From assembly GCA_030248065.1 (NCBI GenBank), contig JASAMV010002329.1, forward strand, positions 1 to 64,000: a DNA stretch of 64,000 bases. Direction: 5' to 3'. Of the stretch, positions 32,758 through 45,195 are shown piece after piece. How positions within the stretch are numbered: position 1 is the stretch's first letter; the number at the start of each line of letters is the position of its first letter. Position numbers and translations under genes: made by a program. Source of the stretch: Rhynchonema sp. JSB1_4 (lineage: Eukaryota > Nematoda > Chromadorea > Monhysterida > Xyalidae). The notes under the pieces were generated by a model. That model made no database searches. It was not told the origin of the DNA and saw only the letters and a list, made by a program, of their open reading frames with translations.

Positions 32758-33261
32758 TTGATTGCAGGCACAAATGTAAAAAAGCTTTCGTGGTGGCTTC
32801 CTTTACTAACTGGTTCGCTAGATGTTTTAACAATGGACTCCGGTGTCCAGTGTAAATCTGTCATTCTTAGGGCTGTATAAATGTGAAGTGCTTTTTGCTT
32901 TGGCTGGTCCACCTTCATCCTTGTCTAATTTTCTGCAGGCTTGTGTTAGTTTCTACTGCGTTATGCATTAATGTCGAATACATTATGGCCACTTGAGCGT
33001 ACTTGTAATCTTTTGTTGTTCTTGACTCTTGTCCCGGTTTGTTTATGTCATTGTTTTACTTTGGTTTTGTTCCTAACGAAGGTGCGCCAATAAAAATTGA
33101 TTTCCTTGAAATACTATATTATTTTATTGCATTTGTTTCTGGTTGCTTGCTGCCTATCGAGCTCCAGTTCATTATCTAAAAATAGGCTATCTGTCTGTTG
33201 TTGTTGTTTTAGTGCCCTTGCATAATCAGACATTTGAGTGAAACATCAGTCAGCCAGCAAC
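32758..33261. other. Intergenic, polyadenylation region
   Basis: Between the unknown gene and the RBM7-like gene. AATAAA at 33089 is a plausible polyadenylation signal. Nothing else is recognised. Confidence 0.5.
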
Positions 33262-35679
33262 ATGGAGCGTGATGACGTCGATCGCACTGTGTGTCTACAA
33301 CCGACCGGATCAAGTTTCCCCGTGGGCGTCAACAAATCATTGTTGTATGAACTGTTTGCTCAGGTATGCGCAGCTTCCATTTCTCTGGACAACGTTGCGT
33401 TAAATTCAAAAAATGTCCGATCCAAAAAAGTGCGCTTTTTTGGCTGGACACCCGACGTTCACAAAAACCGGAATTGCACAAACGTTCACATGAAAGAAAA
33501 TCGTTAAGCAAATTTTCCTTTTTTATGTTTGTGCAATCAGTTTTCTGTGAACCGGGCCCTGGATTTTTCATTCGAGTTTCCTGTATTTTGCTGGCCATCT
33601 AGACGGGTCCACTCGAACGAGTGACACTGATGGAGAAACGAGATGGCAAAACGATACAGCTGAATGACGATGAGGCGTGCGCGGACGACAACGGTGGTGG
33701 TAAGTCTGGGCATTTACGCAATTCGAATCAATCGTTTGCGAGGACCTCTGCACCAATTGGAAATGAACCGTCGTCGTTTCTGGACAGCTTGCTCGTAAAT
33801 GTTGCGTTTTCTTGTAGAGCAAAGAACTTCGTCCGCAATTTGTCAGCTTGTACTGCGTTCGGTCTAACATGTACGTCGGTGCAAGTTCACTTTTTGAACC
33901 GGGGAATTTTCCATGGAGGGACTGCGAATATCGTTGTAATTTTGCAGTGCGATTGCAGCCGAATTTCTGTTTTCGAACCCACATCTTCGATTTTCCCGTT
34001 CGCCAGATTCCCCACCGCGCAACGGCCGATATCGCGGCGGCCAACGGAATGACCGCGGAGCAAAGATGGCCGACAACTATCGTTTTGCGTTCGTCGTTTA
34101 CAAACGCGCAGTCAGCGTCAGCTATACGGTCGATGTGATGAGGGATCTGCGACTATTTGGCCAGCCCATCAAAGTGTTGCCCAAAAGTGGCAGTGTGCAT
34201 GAGAAAGGTGCGTTGACGTCGGATCTGGTGCGTGACGTTTCTGGAATTATCTTGTGGTGAAGGCTGCATTCGTACTGACGATCACTGGGCGTACTGTCTG
34301 TGTGTGAAAGCAGAGCGAAACGGGCAACAAAAGACACGCTGCATTATTTTGTAAAGAACGCGGATCCACCAATCTGACATCGCACAGAATGTTTTAACAA
34401 GCAAACCAAACACAAGCGCGAATTGTGACACGGGTTTATTGTCAAAAGGGTTAAAGAAGGCGAGTTTTGAAAGATCAATCTTTTGTCTCGTCCACGGTTT
34501 GTCTCACGTGACCTGATACATCTGCACTTTGCTCTGTACCTGCGCATCAAGGGGATGGCTATTTCAATAGTAATCGACTATCTGCTTGAAACCAAAACCG
34601 ATCTGAACACGAATAAAAATTCCGTTTCTAATTTTCCAGAATTCAGAAATCGTCAACGTCAACAGGCCGCCGAGCAACGTATGCAGCAACAACAGCATCA
34701 ATATCAAGCGAACTACCGTAGTCCGCACGGTCAGCCATTCCCGCAGCCCCAGTTCTTCGCCACCCCTCCCGGCGTGGTCAGCAATCTTATGTTCAACTCT
34801 CCCGTCGCTCAGCAAGGTCACGTACAGATTCTGCCCCCGCCATTGCCGCCTCCCCACATGTTCCAAGCCGGCATGCAAGGGGCTTCGTGGCAGCCGGGAA
34901 GTGCACCGTGGACAACGATGCAGTCCAGTCAGGCTGCTACTAGGAGGGATGGTGGTGGTGGGTTGTGGTTGCGGCTGTTGGTTTAATTTGATGTTTCGAC
35001 TTTGGTTCGGTTTGATATTCCAGTTTCAGTCATTTTATTTCATTCTTCCATGTTTCGTTATTCTCTTTTCGTTGGTTGGTGTGCTGATTCTGTGAAGTTC
35101 AGTTCATTATTATCTGTGATAAAAGACGGTGTGAAATGTGACTTGCGCAACGCAGCGTTTCATAGGCAGCACGTTAAATTCAGTCATCCCGGCCACAGCA
35201 CGGCACCTGCCGCCCGATAAACAAGCCCGTCAACTCGTGTCCAGACCAAACTAACCAAACCCTTTCAGCCTGAGCTAAACCTTCAAACCTAAAAGCCTAA
35301 GGATCCCAAAACCTGAAGCCAGTTGGTTCGATCCCCCCAGAGATAGATTTGTCATTCATGGTTGAACACTGTTTGTTTTAAAAAGCAACAACAGCTGTAT
35401 TGTCTTTTTCCAGATCACAGCGCGCACCGTTCATTCCCGTCCCGTCACTCGTACGGTGCACGTGACCCGAGCTTGGGCACCCCTCAAGGTTATTCCGATC
35501 GACGCGACATGACCAATGATCGTCCCAACATGCACCGGTCGCATTCCGAGGACTTTCGGTCTAATCAGGGCAACAACAGGTATGACCCTTATCGATCAGG
35601 CAAACCCGACTACGGCTGGGATCGCAGGGGCTCGGACAAGAATCATGACCGTGGCTATAGCAATCGGAATAGGAGGTGA
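33262..35679 (+). CDS. RBM7-like RNA-recognition-motif protein
   Basis: RBM7 is the RRM subunit of the nuclear exosome targeting (NEXT) complex, which feeds short-lived nuclear RNA to the exosome. Exons: 33262-33363, 33603-33699, 33959-34207, 34640-34951, 35414-35679, 341 aa in frame. The RRM opens 'VDRTVCLQPTG', continues 'LYELFAQTGPLERVTLMEKR', and closes 'YRFAFVVYKRAVSVSYTVDV' with 'LFGQPIKVLPKSGS', as in RBM7/RBM11. Between RNP2 and RNP1 there is an unusual insert of about 50 residues, acidic then RG-rich ('RNGRYRGGQRNDRG'). The rest is Gln/Pro-rich, then Ser/Arg/Asp/Gly-rich to the stop. The degenerate RNP2 and the insert make RNA binding less certain than family membership. Confidence 0.85.
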
Positions 35680-36550
35680 TGGTTTGAGAATAGCACAGCT
35701 CGTCCCAAGCTTTGATTTTGGCTTAGACCCACACCCCAGGCGTTTTAGCATTGACAAAAGCCAAAGGCAATGCTAATGTGTAGCTGTGCTGATACCGAGA
35801 GTTGTCCCGTGTGAGTAATTGTATGACTTCTTGAATGAATGGTAAAACACTGAAAGCTAACATAACGATAACACATGACATTATTCTCTTGTCAGCTCTC
35901 AGGCACAGATTCGAAATCATGTTGTCAATCAGTTTTTTTCTCTGCACTGGTCAGGGTTGGGCGTTTATATGCAACTGTTTAGGTTGTCCGAAACATAAGC
36001 ATGGTCCTGATATATTCGCAAAACCTTGAAGTACAATCTCTAAAATAGACGTTATTTCAAAATCATGGCGCTCTCAGAACAGCACCAAATGTTTGATTGC
36101 TTCTTGTTGAAATTGTTAACTTGTTACTTTGCTTCAATTGGTCTTTCAATTGAGGCGCTTAAGAGTTGTTGGTTGTTGCGTTTTTCTCAGAGGTGTTTAA
36201 TTGGATGTTTTTTTGGTCACACACACACACACGTATATGAATCATACTTTGAATTTCACGCACATTACTGCATGTTTATTCCACCGAAAGAAACATAATT
36301 ATCTGTCATAAAAATTGCAAAATCTGAGTTCAAGTTGTTATACTAGATCAGCGAGAACAGCACACGCCACACGCAATAATTAGAGATTTTTACGTGACAA
36401 GAAAGAGAAATAATATATGAAAACTTCTTCAGGAAAGTAACGGTAACAGAAAAATGCACGAATATTTCCGACGGAACTGTCACTGGCTCTGAGATGGTTC
36501 AATTTTCAAAACAACGCTCTCGCAGGTTCATACATACCTACAGTATATGC
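35680..36550. other. RBM7-like 3' flank
   Basis: Presumed 3' UTR and intergenic DNA. A short hairpin at 35740-35775 (ACCCCAGGCGTTTTAGCATTG against CAATGCTAATGTG) is the only structure noticed. Confidence 0.4.
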
Positions 36551-36940
36551 CAGTGTAGTTCCTGGGGGGGAGGGGGGTCCCCCCCCTAAGGTACACTAAC
36601 CGCCGCGACCAAGGTACACTAGTACACTAACCGCCGCGCCAGGTACACTAACCGCCTCAATTTTTGCCCAAAATAGGCATTTTTAGGCCTAAAATGGGCA
36701 TTTTTAGGCCCAAAATGGGCGATTTTTAGGTAGATGTTGTCAGAAATCGCCAATATACCCTTTTTATGAAGAATTTTTTCCAAAAAGGGTAAAAAATCGT
36801 TCAAATTTTCTACCTCAAAAAGTAACTTTTTCCTAGATTTGGGTCTTCCCCCCCCCCTTCCCCCCATGGAGGACACTAACCGCCGCACGGAAAAAAGGGG
36901 TAGGTACACTAACCGCCGCGCCGGACCAGGAACTACACTG
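36551..36940. mobile_element. CAGTGTAGTTCC-family hAT-like MITE, copy 4
   Basis: The ends CAGTGTAGTTCCTGG and CCAGGAACTACACTG are exact inverted repeats. GGTACACTAACCGCCGCG repeats sit near both ends. The flanks GTATATGC and ATATATAC agree at 6 of 8 positions, a decayed target duplication. Confidence 0.85.
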
Positions 36941-37651
36941 ATATATACTATTGTATATTTGGACCGACCACAATATCGACCTCAACCTCATGTTTTCACA
37001 GTGATACCGGCAAGGTTCGGTGTAGTGAAATATAATTCAAGACCACAGCAGCGTTTAGATTTGTGGACTAGTAAAAAACATGAGAAAATAAACATTTCAA
37101 TTAGTTCTTTTCAACAACTATACCTAGAAATTGGTGAATAATGGAAACTAGTCAGTTGTAAAGAGGCATTTGTGTCACAAAAAGTAAATCGGCACAACAA
37201 CAAACTGCCAACCGAACAATACAATGAGCAAGACACGCTGGAAAGATGTGATCGCCACCATCGGAAAATGCGAACCATTATGGTATATACCGTTGTACCG
37301 TACCACTCAAGTCTGACTTTATGTTTAAAAAGTTACAGGCCAAAACCACAAACCTACTACAATAAAAGACCGTTAGGTATTATCGGCAAACGCTAAGGTA
37401 CCTACACATCACTGCACCATTTGTATATAGGAGTCTTTCAGTCACAATAGCAGATCAACAAAATACAAGCAGCAAATGCACGAACAATGACGGAATGCTG
37501 TTGTTGGGATAATAATAAGGATTGAGAAAAACACGCGCCATGTGCAATATTTGTAAAGGCAGACACAAAATATTTGCTGACAAACGCATGGTGTGTAGAG
37601 AGTGGGTTCACGTCATATTGTCCCATTCATGTATGCACGTCCCATGAAACA

Positions 37652-40600
37652 TCAGCGCAGATCATCCTCTCTGTTTCTGCTCTGGCGAAAAGCGGTCTGG
37701 ATTTTTGTCGCCGCTTCCTTCTCCTTCTCGAGCTCCTTACGAGCTTTGAATCTGCAGAACGCATAGGATGGATAAGTGAAACCGGTGACTGCTGCTGGTA
37801 TTCTACAGTACATGTACTTTAATGGAACATATGTATGTACGTACTACTGTATATACGTATAATACATAGGTAAGTTTGCAATGGACGCGTCAAATATGGC
37901 TGGGGGCGGGGTGGGTTCGGTTGGTTGATCCAGGCATGAAATTGCGCAGATTATTCCGGGACTTTTCAGGCCCAGTTTTTCAGGCTTGGCCGATTCAGGT
38001 CCAGCATATTTGACCAATTATTAGGCTTAGGCTTAGGCGCCAGCCGGGCCTGAATGGCCGGGCCTGAACCTGTGCCCCGGGACTAAACCGTCGCACAATA
38101 TGCGCAGTAGCAGATACATAGGTCGGACATGCGTGAACTGCGTCAGGGAAACGCTAGCCGCGATGCTTTCATGGTTATAGTGCATAGTTGTTGTGCAATT
38201 GTGTGGACACTGCCGTGACTCACACGGCAGTGTCCACAATTGCACAACTACTCCCTACGCACTCGTGACTGATACTCTTGAACACGTCGATGCCAATATG
38301 GATGTTTGACACCGGTCTTGTGCGATACTGACTTTCAGTTGTCTGTATCGAACCAACTTTGGCGTGTCAATTCCTTGTGTGATAAATGGTTAAGTATTGT
38401 GTACCCACATTAAGTTGTGCTTGTCGATAAAAATTTTTTATTCGATTTTGTTTTGACTCAACGTGCGCATTTGAAAAAAATGCGCAACGAAACACGAAAC
38501 ACCCTGTCAAACGTTAACCACACAGTGACGTACCCTTTGAAAGACGCCTGTATAGCAACGGCAGCCTTCTCTTCAGCATCGGGGTCGGAGGTCGGTGGAT
38601 GTGGCTCCTCGCTGCCGAGGCTGGTTTTCGACGAACCGATGTTCTTGCGCACTTGGAAACCTCTGCAATGACAAAAAACGAATGCAAGTTTTGAAATTGG
38701 TGTAAATGTTATAGAGCAACATCAACATCATTGTCTGTACAAAAGCATATGGGAACAAGAATCACGCACTGCAAACTGTTGTGACTGCTGCCACAACGGT
38801 GATGATAATCACAAAACGGCTAAATATTGCAAAATGATAAAAAAAAGCACTGCAAAAAAGGTTCTGAATAAGGCCGCCCATCGCCAAATAAATACTGTCA
38901 ATACACCGGTACCCAGTGACAATGATATTACTTGACAGCTTGCAACGTTCTGTATTAGAATGGCGTTAGAAGCGGTTTTTATCACGTTTGTCTTGATGAC
39001 TCTGGTAGGTTGACCCAGGCCTCGCATCGCATCAGTAAAGCCGCAGGTAGGAAGATTAGTGAACACCCAACGCATTCAGTGATAGAACAACAAGCTTATT
39101 GAATTAGATGAAACTACAAGCTATTAAATGCACGTGTCGGCTGACGTGTTTTTTTCAACTGGCATTGCAACAACTTCAACGTTGTTACTGCTATTGTGCA
39201 TCATCCATGATTGGACCTCTACATTCCTGGGATCCCACCTGAACTTCGCCTGAATTTTTGTCGCAGCTTGGTTGCGTTCGTTCTGTATCTTCGCGTACTG
39301 TTTTCGTGCCAAGAATCCCCTCACTTCGGCTTGTACTCGTTGCGCTGCCTTCTCCTCCGCTGTGATCATGTCGCTTCGACCCAACAGTGAATGGGAGGAT
39401 TCGGTTCTGCGATACAGGTCGTTACTGAGTTTACGTCGTAAAGGAAGACGCCCGATTGAATTCAAGGATTATGTATCTAACTGTGACTAACCGGTCCAAA
39501 ATGAATCTATGGGATTAATTAAATTCCAGAGCCATTGTAAATTTATGTTCGTGGAAGGTCGATTATACCCATGTCACGCAATAAGGGACATGAAGCCTAT
39601 CGCTTATACTGTCCTTATTTTTGTGTTTTATTAGTTTGTCGGACGTGATTTTATGCGTTTTCCACTTTACACAGCTGAGTTCACTCACTTGGCGAAGCGA
39701 TCTTCATGATCGAACATTTCGTGCGATCCTGCTCGTTTCACTTGGCCCGTCGATGGATCAGTCAGAGGACCATGTGTCTTGGTTCGAATCTGAAACAAGA
39801 AGAAACAGACTGTGACAAGAGTTAACCAAATGAGTCGTATAAAAGCCACAATACTCATACGAAAACACACACAAATAAAATACACAGATATAGTGCGCTG
39901 CAGCTGAAATAATTTCACACCGAACAATACGCCACACAAACCAAATCGCTTTCTTGAAACAGATTTAGGTCAAATAAAGGTGGAGTTATACTTGTCCATT
40001 TTGGGCTTGTAGACAATAAGGACAAATTTTTGTTATGATCTTATTTTGTGATAGAGTTGGATCACTAATTTCGACCAGCGTAAAAGTTGTTCCCCTGCAC
40101 CAAGTGAACAACTTTTACGCTGGACGAAATTTGTGCTGTAACTCTATCACAAAATATGATCGTAACTAAAATTTGTCCTCATTGTCTAGAAGCCCAAAAT
40201 GACAAGTATAACTCCAACTTAAAGTGACTCTACAATTGATCGTTGACCGCGTTTGTTTGCAGTCATTTATTCAGAAAATGAAGACTAGGTAACAGAAACC
40301 CAGATTTAGGAAATAGATTTTCAAGTCGTTGCTTTGTGATGTTTCACGGAGCCCACACATTTTTACAGGAGGGGAAAAAATGAAAAAAGTTTGAGGCAGG
40401 CCTGTGCGAAACACAAGGTAATCCAATAGAAGATATTTTCAGCGTTTTATACTCAGACGTTTTTCTGTTAAACGAGGTATAAAGCATTGTGCGAAACGCC
40501 ATGTGTGATAACTAATAAACGAAACACTCCAAAAAATCAAGCCTTTTTAAAGCACCCTTTTACTCCAGCATAATTTTAAGCATCTGTGGTGAATGAAATA

Positions 40601-43600
40601 AGTTGTCAATTAGAAATAAAAATCGTCTAATTATCTAGAATTTAGGATGTGCTTTTCGTTTTTCAAAACCCTACACAGCTCACACAATGTTTACCACAAC
40701 ATGCGCAAGGCACCCATTCCCACAGCGCACACACACAAAGCTGAAACATTATCCCCGGCCGGCTGTGTGTTGTCGTTGTGTGTGCGCTGTGCGTGGTCTG
40801 AATGGCTGCCTTGCGCATGTTGTGGTAAACATTGTGTGAGCTGTGTAGGGTTTTGAAAAACGAAAAGCACATCCTGAATACTAGATAATTAGACGATTTT
40901 TATTTCTAATTGACAACTTATTTCATTCACCACAGATGCTTAAAATTATGCTAGAGTAAAAGGGTGCTTTAAAAAGGCTTGATTTTTTGGAGTGTTTCGT
41001 TTATTATTTATCACACATGGCGTTTCCCACAATGCTTTATATCTCGTTTAAACAGAAAAACGTCTGAGTATAAAACGCTGAAAATATCTTCTATTGGATT
41101 ACCTTGTGTTTCGCACAGGCCTGCCTCAAACTTTTTTCATTTTTTCTCCTCCTGTAAAAATGTGTGGGTTCCGTGAAACATCACAAAGCAACGTCCTGAA
41201 AATCTATTTCCTAAATCTGGGTTTCTGATACCTCGTCTTCATTTTCTGAAAAAATGACTGCAAACAAACGCGGTCAACGATCAATTGTAGAGTCACTTTA
41301 ATTGCGTATTTTAAGCTTTTTGGCACATGGATGATGAGAGATAACACATGTATAGCAGTCAATACCTCTTTGGGGCCAGCAGCGGATTTAGCGCAATACG
41401 GTGAGTAGTACAAGCGCCAAGCACGCTCACTTACAGCTGATAATGCCTGGATCTTACTCTTCGGCAATTTCTTTGCACCGCCGGCATCCGCAGGCTTCGG
41501 CTGCGGTTGCGGCGCTTGGCGCTATTCGCAAAAAACAACACTAGTCACACATTATAATACGAGGATAACTGACACTAACTGAAATAACTGCTTGGAATCA
41601 TATCTACAACGCCCACCGATCACGAACGAAAGCTCATTAGTGCTACATTTTTCAAATTGTCAAGGGCCTCCACCAAACTTATTGGAAATATTTTGGGAAA
41701 GGGTTTGTCGAATTTTCTCCATCACATAAGCGCACACGATTTACCTTGTCTTTTGTCTTCTTTTGAAGTCCCAATATAATCTGTTTTGTGAATAATAATT
41801 AAATGATGACACACAAAAGACGTCATCATGAAACATAATAGAAGGTATGTATAGGTATGTATGTCGCACTGACGTGGGATATCAAGCAAACTCAAACGTA
41901 ACAATTGTCAGACCACCCACTTTGTGATGTCTGTACGCTGCTTGAATCTTTTTGGCTGCTTCAGCTTCCTCGTGTAGTTCTTTGTCGGTCATCTTGGCAT
42001 GTTGAGCCTGAAAATCCATGACTTTTCTCATCGTGTTGCCATTTTGCAACCTACTGTAGTATCTATGACGTGGTCACTCATTTTGAGTCACCTGTATTTC
42101 TCGCATTTCCCTATCGTTGTTGTATTTTGAGGTCGGTTGACGCGTTGGAAGGCTGTCGGGTAGAAGATTGATGTTGCGGGCCTTCAAAGCGAAAAAAGGA
42201 ATAATGTTACAGATTTAAAACCGAACCGAAGATTTTTAGTTTTCTTAGCCCTGGTAGGCTGGTGGTGACGCTGTTTACATTTATCCAACAATGCTGGGCT
42301 TATGTTTTATGTATCCAATAACAATATCGGAGATGTGTACCTATAAATGATGTATGTGATCGTGCTTCTTGGGAATGCGTGCCTGTACTTGACAACCTTT
42401 CAACAAAAATCCGAGCGAAATCACTGCACGGCTGATTTGCATATCTTTTTGTTGCGCAAAAAGAGGGCTGCCTTATGTTGGTCGCACAATGGTCATATAA
42501 GAATTCATCAAATCAATCCTGATTTTCAAGTTCAGTCACTCTTAACCAGCGTACTATTTATGATTTTCACAAAACATTTTGAGCTAAAAATAATCTAGCA
42601 GATCAACCACGGTGCCACAAGTCTGAAACATTCTCTTTACTACCTGCTTTGTGTGCGATCACGCAACGCAACGTCATTGCCCTGTCACTTTCCCTCTTTA
42701 CGAATCAGGAAAAAATGACCAATTCTTATAAAGTCATTGTGCGACCAATACCTACATAAAGTAACACTACGCTAACACGAGCCCGATTTCGGAGCTGGCA
42801 AAATGGTGAAACATTCATACGTGGCTGCTGATTTGGGAAACGTTACACGTTGTGGGATACAACGTGGAGCATGATGATTTTCTCTTTCTTTGCGTTTTGC
42901 AAGTTTACCACCTCCGAAATCGGGCTCTTGTTGACGTGGTTTGCCTATACTTGTTCACATAGACTACGCGTGGAACATGTACCACGTCCGACAGAAGCAC
43001 GAAAAAAGCTCGGGTTTAACAAACCGTTGAGTCGAACTTGAAAACTAAGGAGTCCTGCCGCACAAGTTGTGTATAGCTCCGAGGCAAGTAGCGCAAACGT
43101 TATGCAAAAGTGAACTCATATGTGCTGCAATCTTCGTATAATCTGTCGGCAAGCAAGATAGAGTCAGCTTCGTCATTAATGCAGCTTGCAACTAATCAAC
43201 AATCTGTCCACTTGATGAGCTTTGAGATTTTTGTCTGATCGTTTGACTACATACGTCTACGAAATAAAAACAGATATCAGGGCAATAAACAAAGTACAGT
43301 ATACAGCAAATGTTTCATCGCAACAGCACCCATAATGTAACACGCATGTTTCGAGCCACGTTGTCGACCTGTTGGTTATCATCCACGACGATGACTGCTG
43401 TTTTCAAGGAGTTGAAACATTTTCTGTACAACGCCTCTGGATTGTTATAAAACGGAAAGACTATACAAACTTTACTGAGCTAATCGAAAGCATGTGTACA
43501 AATACAGTATGTCTAATTTGGTCATGCTTACAACGGCGATGGCTAACTTAGTTTCCGCTTCGTGTGATTTCTCAGTACGGTATAAAAATGAGTACCCGCT

Positions 43601-44692
43601 GTATGTACTATCGGTATGGAGCAAGGGCGAGTATTGTGGTTGGTCACAAGGGCCATGACCCCCTTTTGGTCAAATTGGCCCCTTGCCGCTACGCGCGCAT
43701 TGTCACTTTTGCGTGGTATCTGGTGTAAAAAGCGCCAAATTCTGAACAAGATCTGCTTAAAAATGACTTTTCAAAAATGGAACAGCACTAGATAAAAGTG
43801 ACTTTTATGATTTGGACCCTCCTTTGACCAAAAGCTGGATCCGCCACTGCTATGATGATGTTTGTAGGATCCAGCACGCAAACGATGGACCCATGACTAC
43901 AACATATACATACATAGCAGAGCCGCATAGTCTTGAGTTCCTCACTGTCAGCGTTGTTCACGCTCGTTAGTAAAATGTGAGCACAACCGATCGTGAGGGA
44001 CAAACTAGACAGGTGACCTGGTCCATGTGTGATCTGTTCACCGAAGTGTATATAATAATATCGATGAGTAATGACAGATGGTGGCTCGTCCCGGAATAAC
44101 TTTACTCATAACGGAAGGTCAGTAATAAATAATGCATAAGATCCACATTTGAAGCACATTATTAATGGCAATATCTTGCGGTGCGACCATGTGATGGTGT
44201 GATGGCTGACTCATCGATTTTAGGCCGCTGAGCTGATTTTACTACTCTCTGAAGAAGGAAGGCGGTTCCAAGACCGAAGCGGACCGTAGGGTAAACTCAC
44301 AGTTTCGTGCAAATCACGTTTGAACTCATTGTACTCGTCCGATTCGAAGATAGGAACTCGACCGTTTTCTGAAAATAAAAGGGTTCAGCTGCAACTGAGA
44401 TACAAACTCTGATCGGATCAAGACGGCAAATTTTCGTTATCTTTTGGTATGCTTTCTACCGAAGGCTGTCGAGATCTGTCCTACCTAGCTACAATGGCGA
44501 TAATGTCGATAGAGCAGAAATTTACACACCTTGTCTGAAAATGGTCAATTTTTCGAAGAACAGCGCTGAGAAAGTGTAAATATCGGTCGGTTGGTTCCTG
44601 AGTACCTCTCTGGCGAGAGCTTCGAGCAATGTACGAAATCCCGGGGGCACCGGATACCGTGCATCCCCTTGGAGCTTGGTGTTGTTTGACAT
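37652..44692 (-). CDS. RIIa dimerisation domain plus five IQ motifs (SPA17/CABYR-like)
   Basis: Exons on -: 44692-44533, 44368-44301, 42181-42092, 42007-41921, 41521-41435, 39789-39689, 39406-39239, 38662-38534, 37751-37652, giving 329 aa in frame. The N-terminus is an RIIa fold of the kind that docks to AKAP-type helices: 'YPVPPGFRTLLEALAREVLR', then 'NQPTDIYTFSALFFEKL'. Five IQ calmodulin-binding motifs follow: 'AAKKIQAAYRHHK', 'AAQRVQAEVRGFLARKQY', 'AATKIQAKFRGFQVRKN', 'AAVAIQASFKGFKARKEL' and 'AATKIQTAFRQSRNRE'. Three of the last four are rebuilt only by splicing, which supports the model. Vertebrate SPA17, with RIIa and one IQ, is a sperm-flagellum scaffold; the extra IQs here suggest a calmodulin-binding rod. 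No catalytic domain. The start of exon 7 has an alternative acceptor. Confidence 0.85.
38187..38254. repeat. Short perfect hairpin in the last intron of the RIIa/IQ gene
   Basis: TTGTGCAATTGTGTGGACAC with its inverted copy about 20 bp away (loop TGACTC). The stem is about 30 bp. Its role is unknown; it may be a MITE relic. Confidence 0.6.
39978..40218. mobile_element. Hairpin MITE (family D) in the RIIa/IQ gene intron
   Basis: Imperfect arms run from AGGTGGAGTTATACTTGTC to its complement, meeting at a central GTTGTTCCCCTGCACCAAGT loop. It abuts the 1,075-bp palindrome directly. The target duplication is unclear. Confidence 0.7.
40223..41297. mobile_element. 1,075-bp palindromic hairpin element with TTAA target duplication
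   Basis: Two arms of about 510-530 bp are highly similar inverted copies around a loop of about 50 bp near 40750-40770. The ends are AGTGACTCTACAATTGATCG and its complement. TTAA lies at 40219-40222 and 41298-41301. There is no coding capacity; the paired 69-codon frames on opposite strands (40647-40872) are arm sequence. It sits in an intron of the RIIa/IQ gene. Confidence 0.9.
42478..42748. mobile_element. MITE family B, copy 2
   Basis: The ends TTGGTCGCACAATGG and CATTGTGCGACCAA are followed by TA at the right. It aligns with the other B copies over its full length and is in inverted orientation to the copies at 22186 and 55580. Confidence 0.85.
42760..42946. mobile_element. MITE family A, copy 3
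   Basis: Begins AGTAACACTACGCTAACACG and ends TGTTGACGTGGTTTGCCT. It shares the CGAGCCCGATTTCG block with copies 1 and 2 but is more diverged, and relative to them its interior is inverted. It lies 12 bp from the family B copy. Confidence 0.7.
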
Positions 44693-44809
44693 TATATTAT
44701 GTTTTTTTTGTAGAATTTGGGGTAACAACGATCCAAATCATCTGAAGGTATAAATATACAGCGAATTAGAGCTACATGTCCGCTCTAAAAATGCAGCAAA
44801 TAAAAGTAC

Positions 44810-45195
44810 CTACCGGACGTTTCCGCTTAAAGCCCCGAGGGCTCTATGTGGAAATTGGTGGAAACTGGGCCCTCCGACCGAAAAAGAAAAATCTTGTATG
44901 TAGTTAAAGCCCCCAGGGGCATTAAATGGAAGCGTTTCCACTTACAGCCCTCGGGGGCTTTAAGCGGAAAACTGGGTGTTTGCTGCATTGTTAGTATGAA
45001 CACTTTAGGGCAGCATGATACCTATCTGATACCATATTTGAACCTGATTATGAGTATCTTCATCTAAACGCGGCAAAACAACAAAAAATACCAGAAAAAA
45101 TACATCCAATTAGAGCCTCCGGGAGTTTTTAAGTGGAAAAGCCCCCGAGGGCTCCATTCGGGCGGAACTGCCTCAAGTGAAAAACTCCGGTACCT
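44810..45195. mobile_element. Hairpin element related to family J
   Basis: GTTTCCGCTTAAAGCCCC blocks and their complements occur four times. The outer ends are TACCTACCGGACGTTTCC and the complement of AAAAACTCCGGTACC. It lies upstream of the RIIa/IQ gene start. No coding capacity. Confidence 0.5.

Noticed and set aside
35322..35345. GGTTCGATCCC resembling a tRNA B box
   Set aside because: No A box, acceptor stem or cloverleaf can be formed with the flanking sequence.
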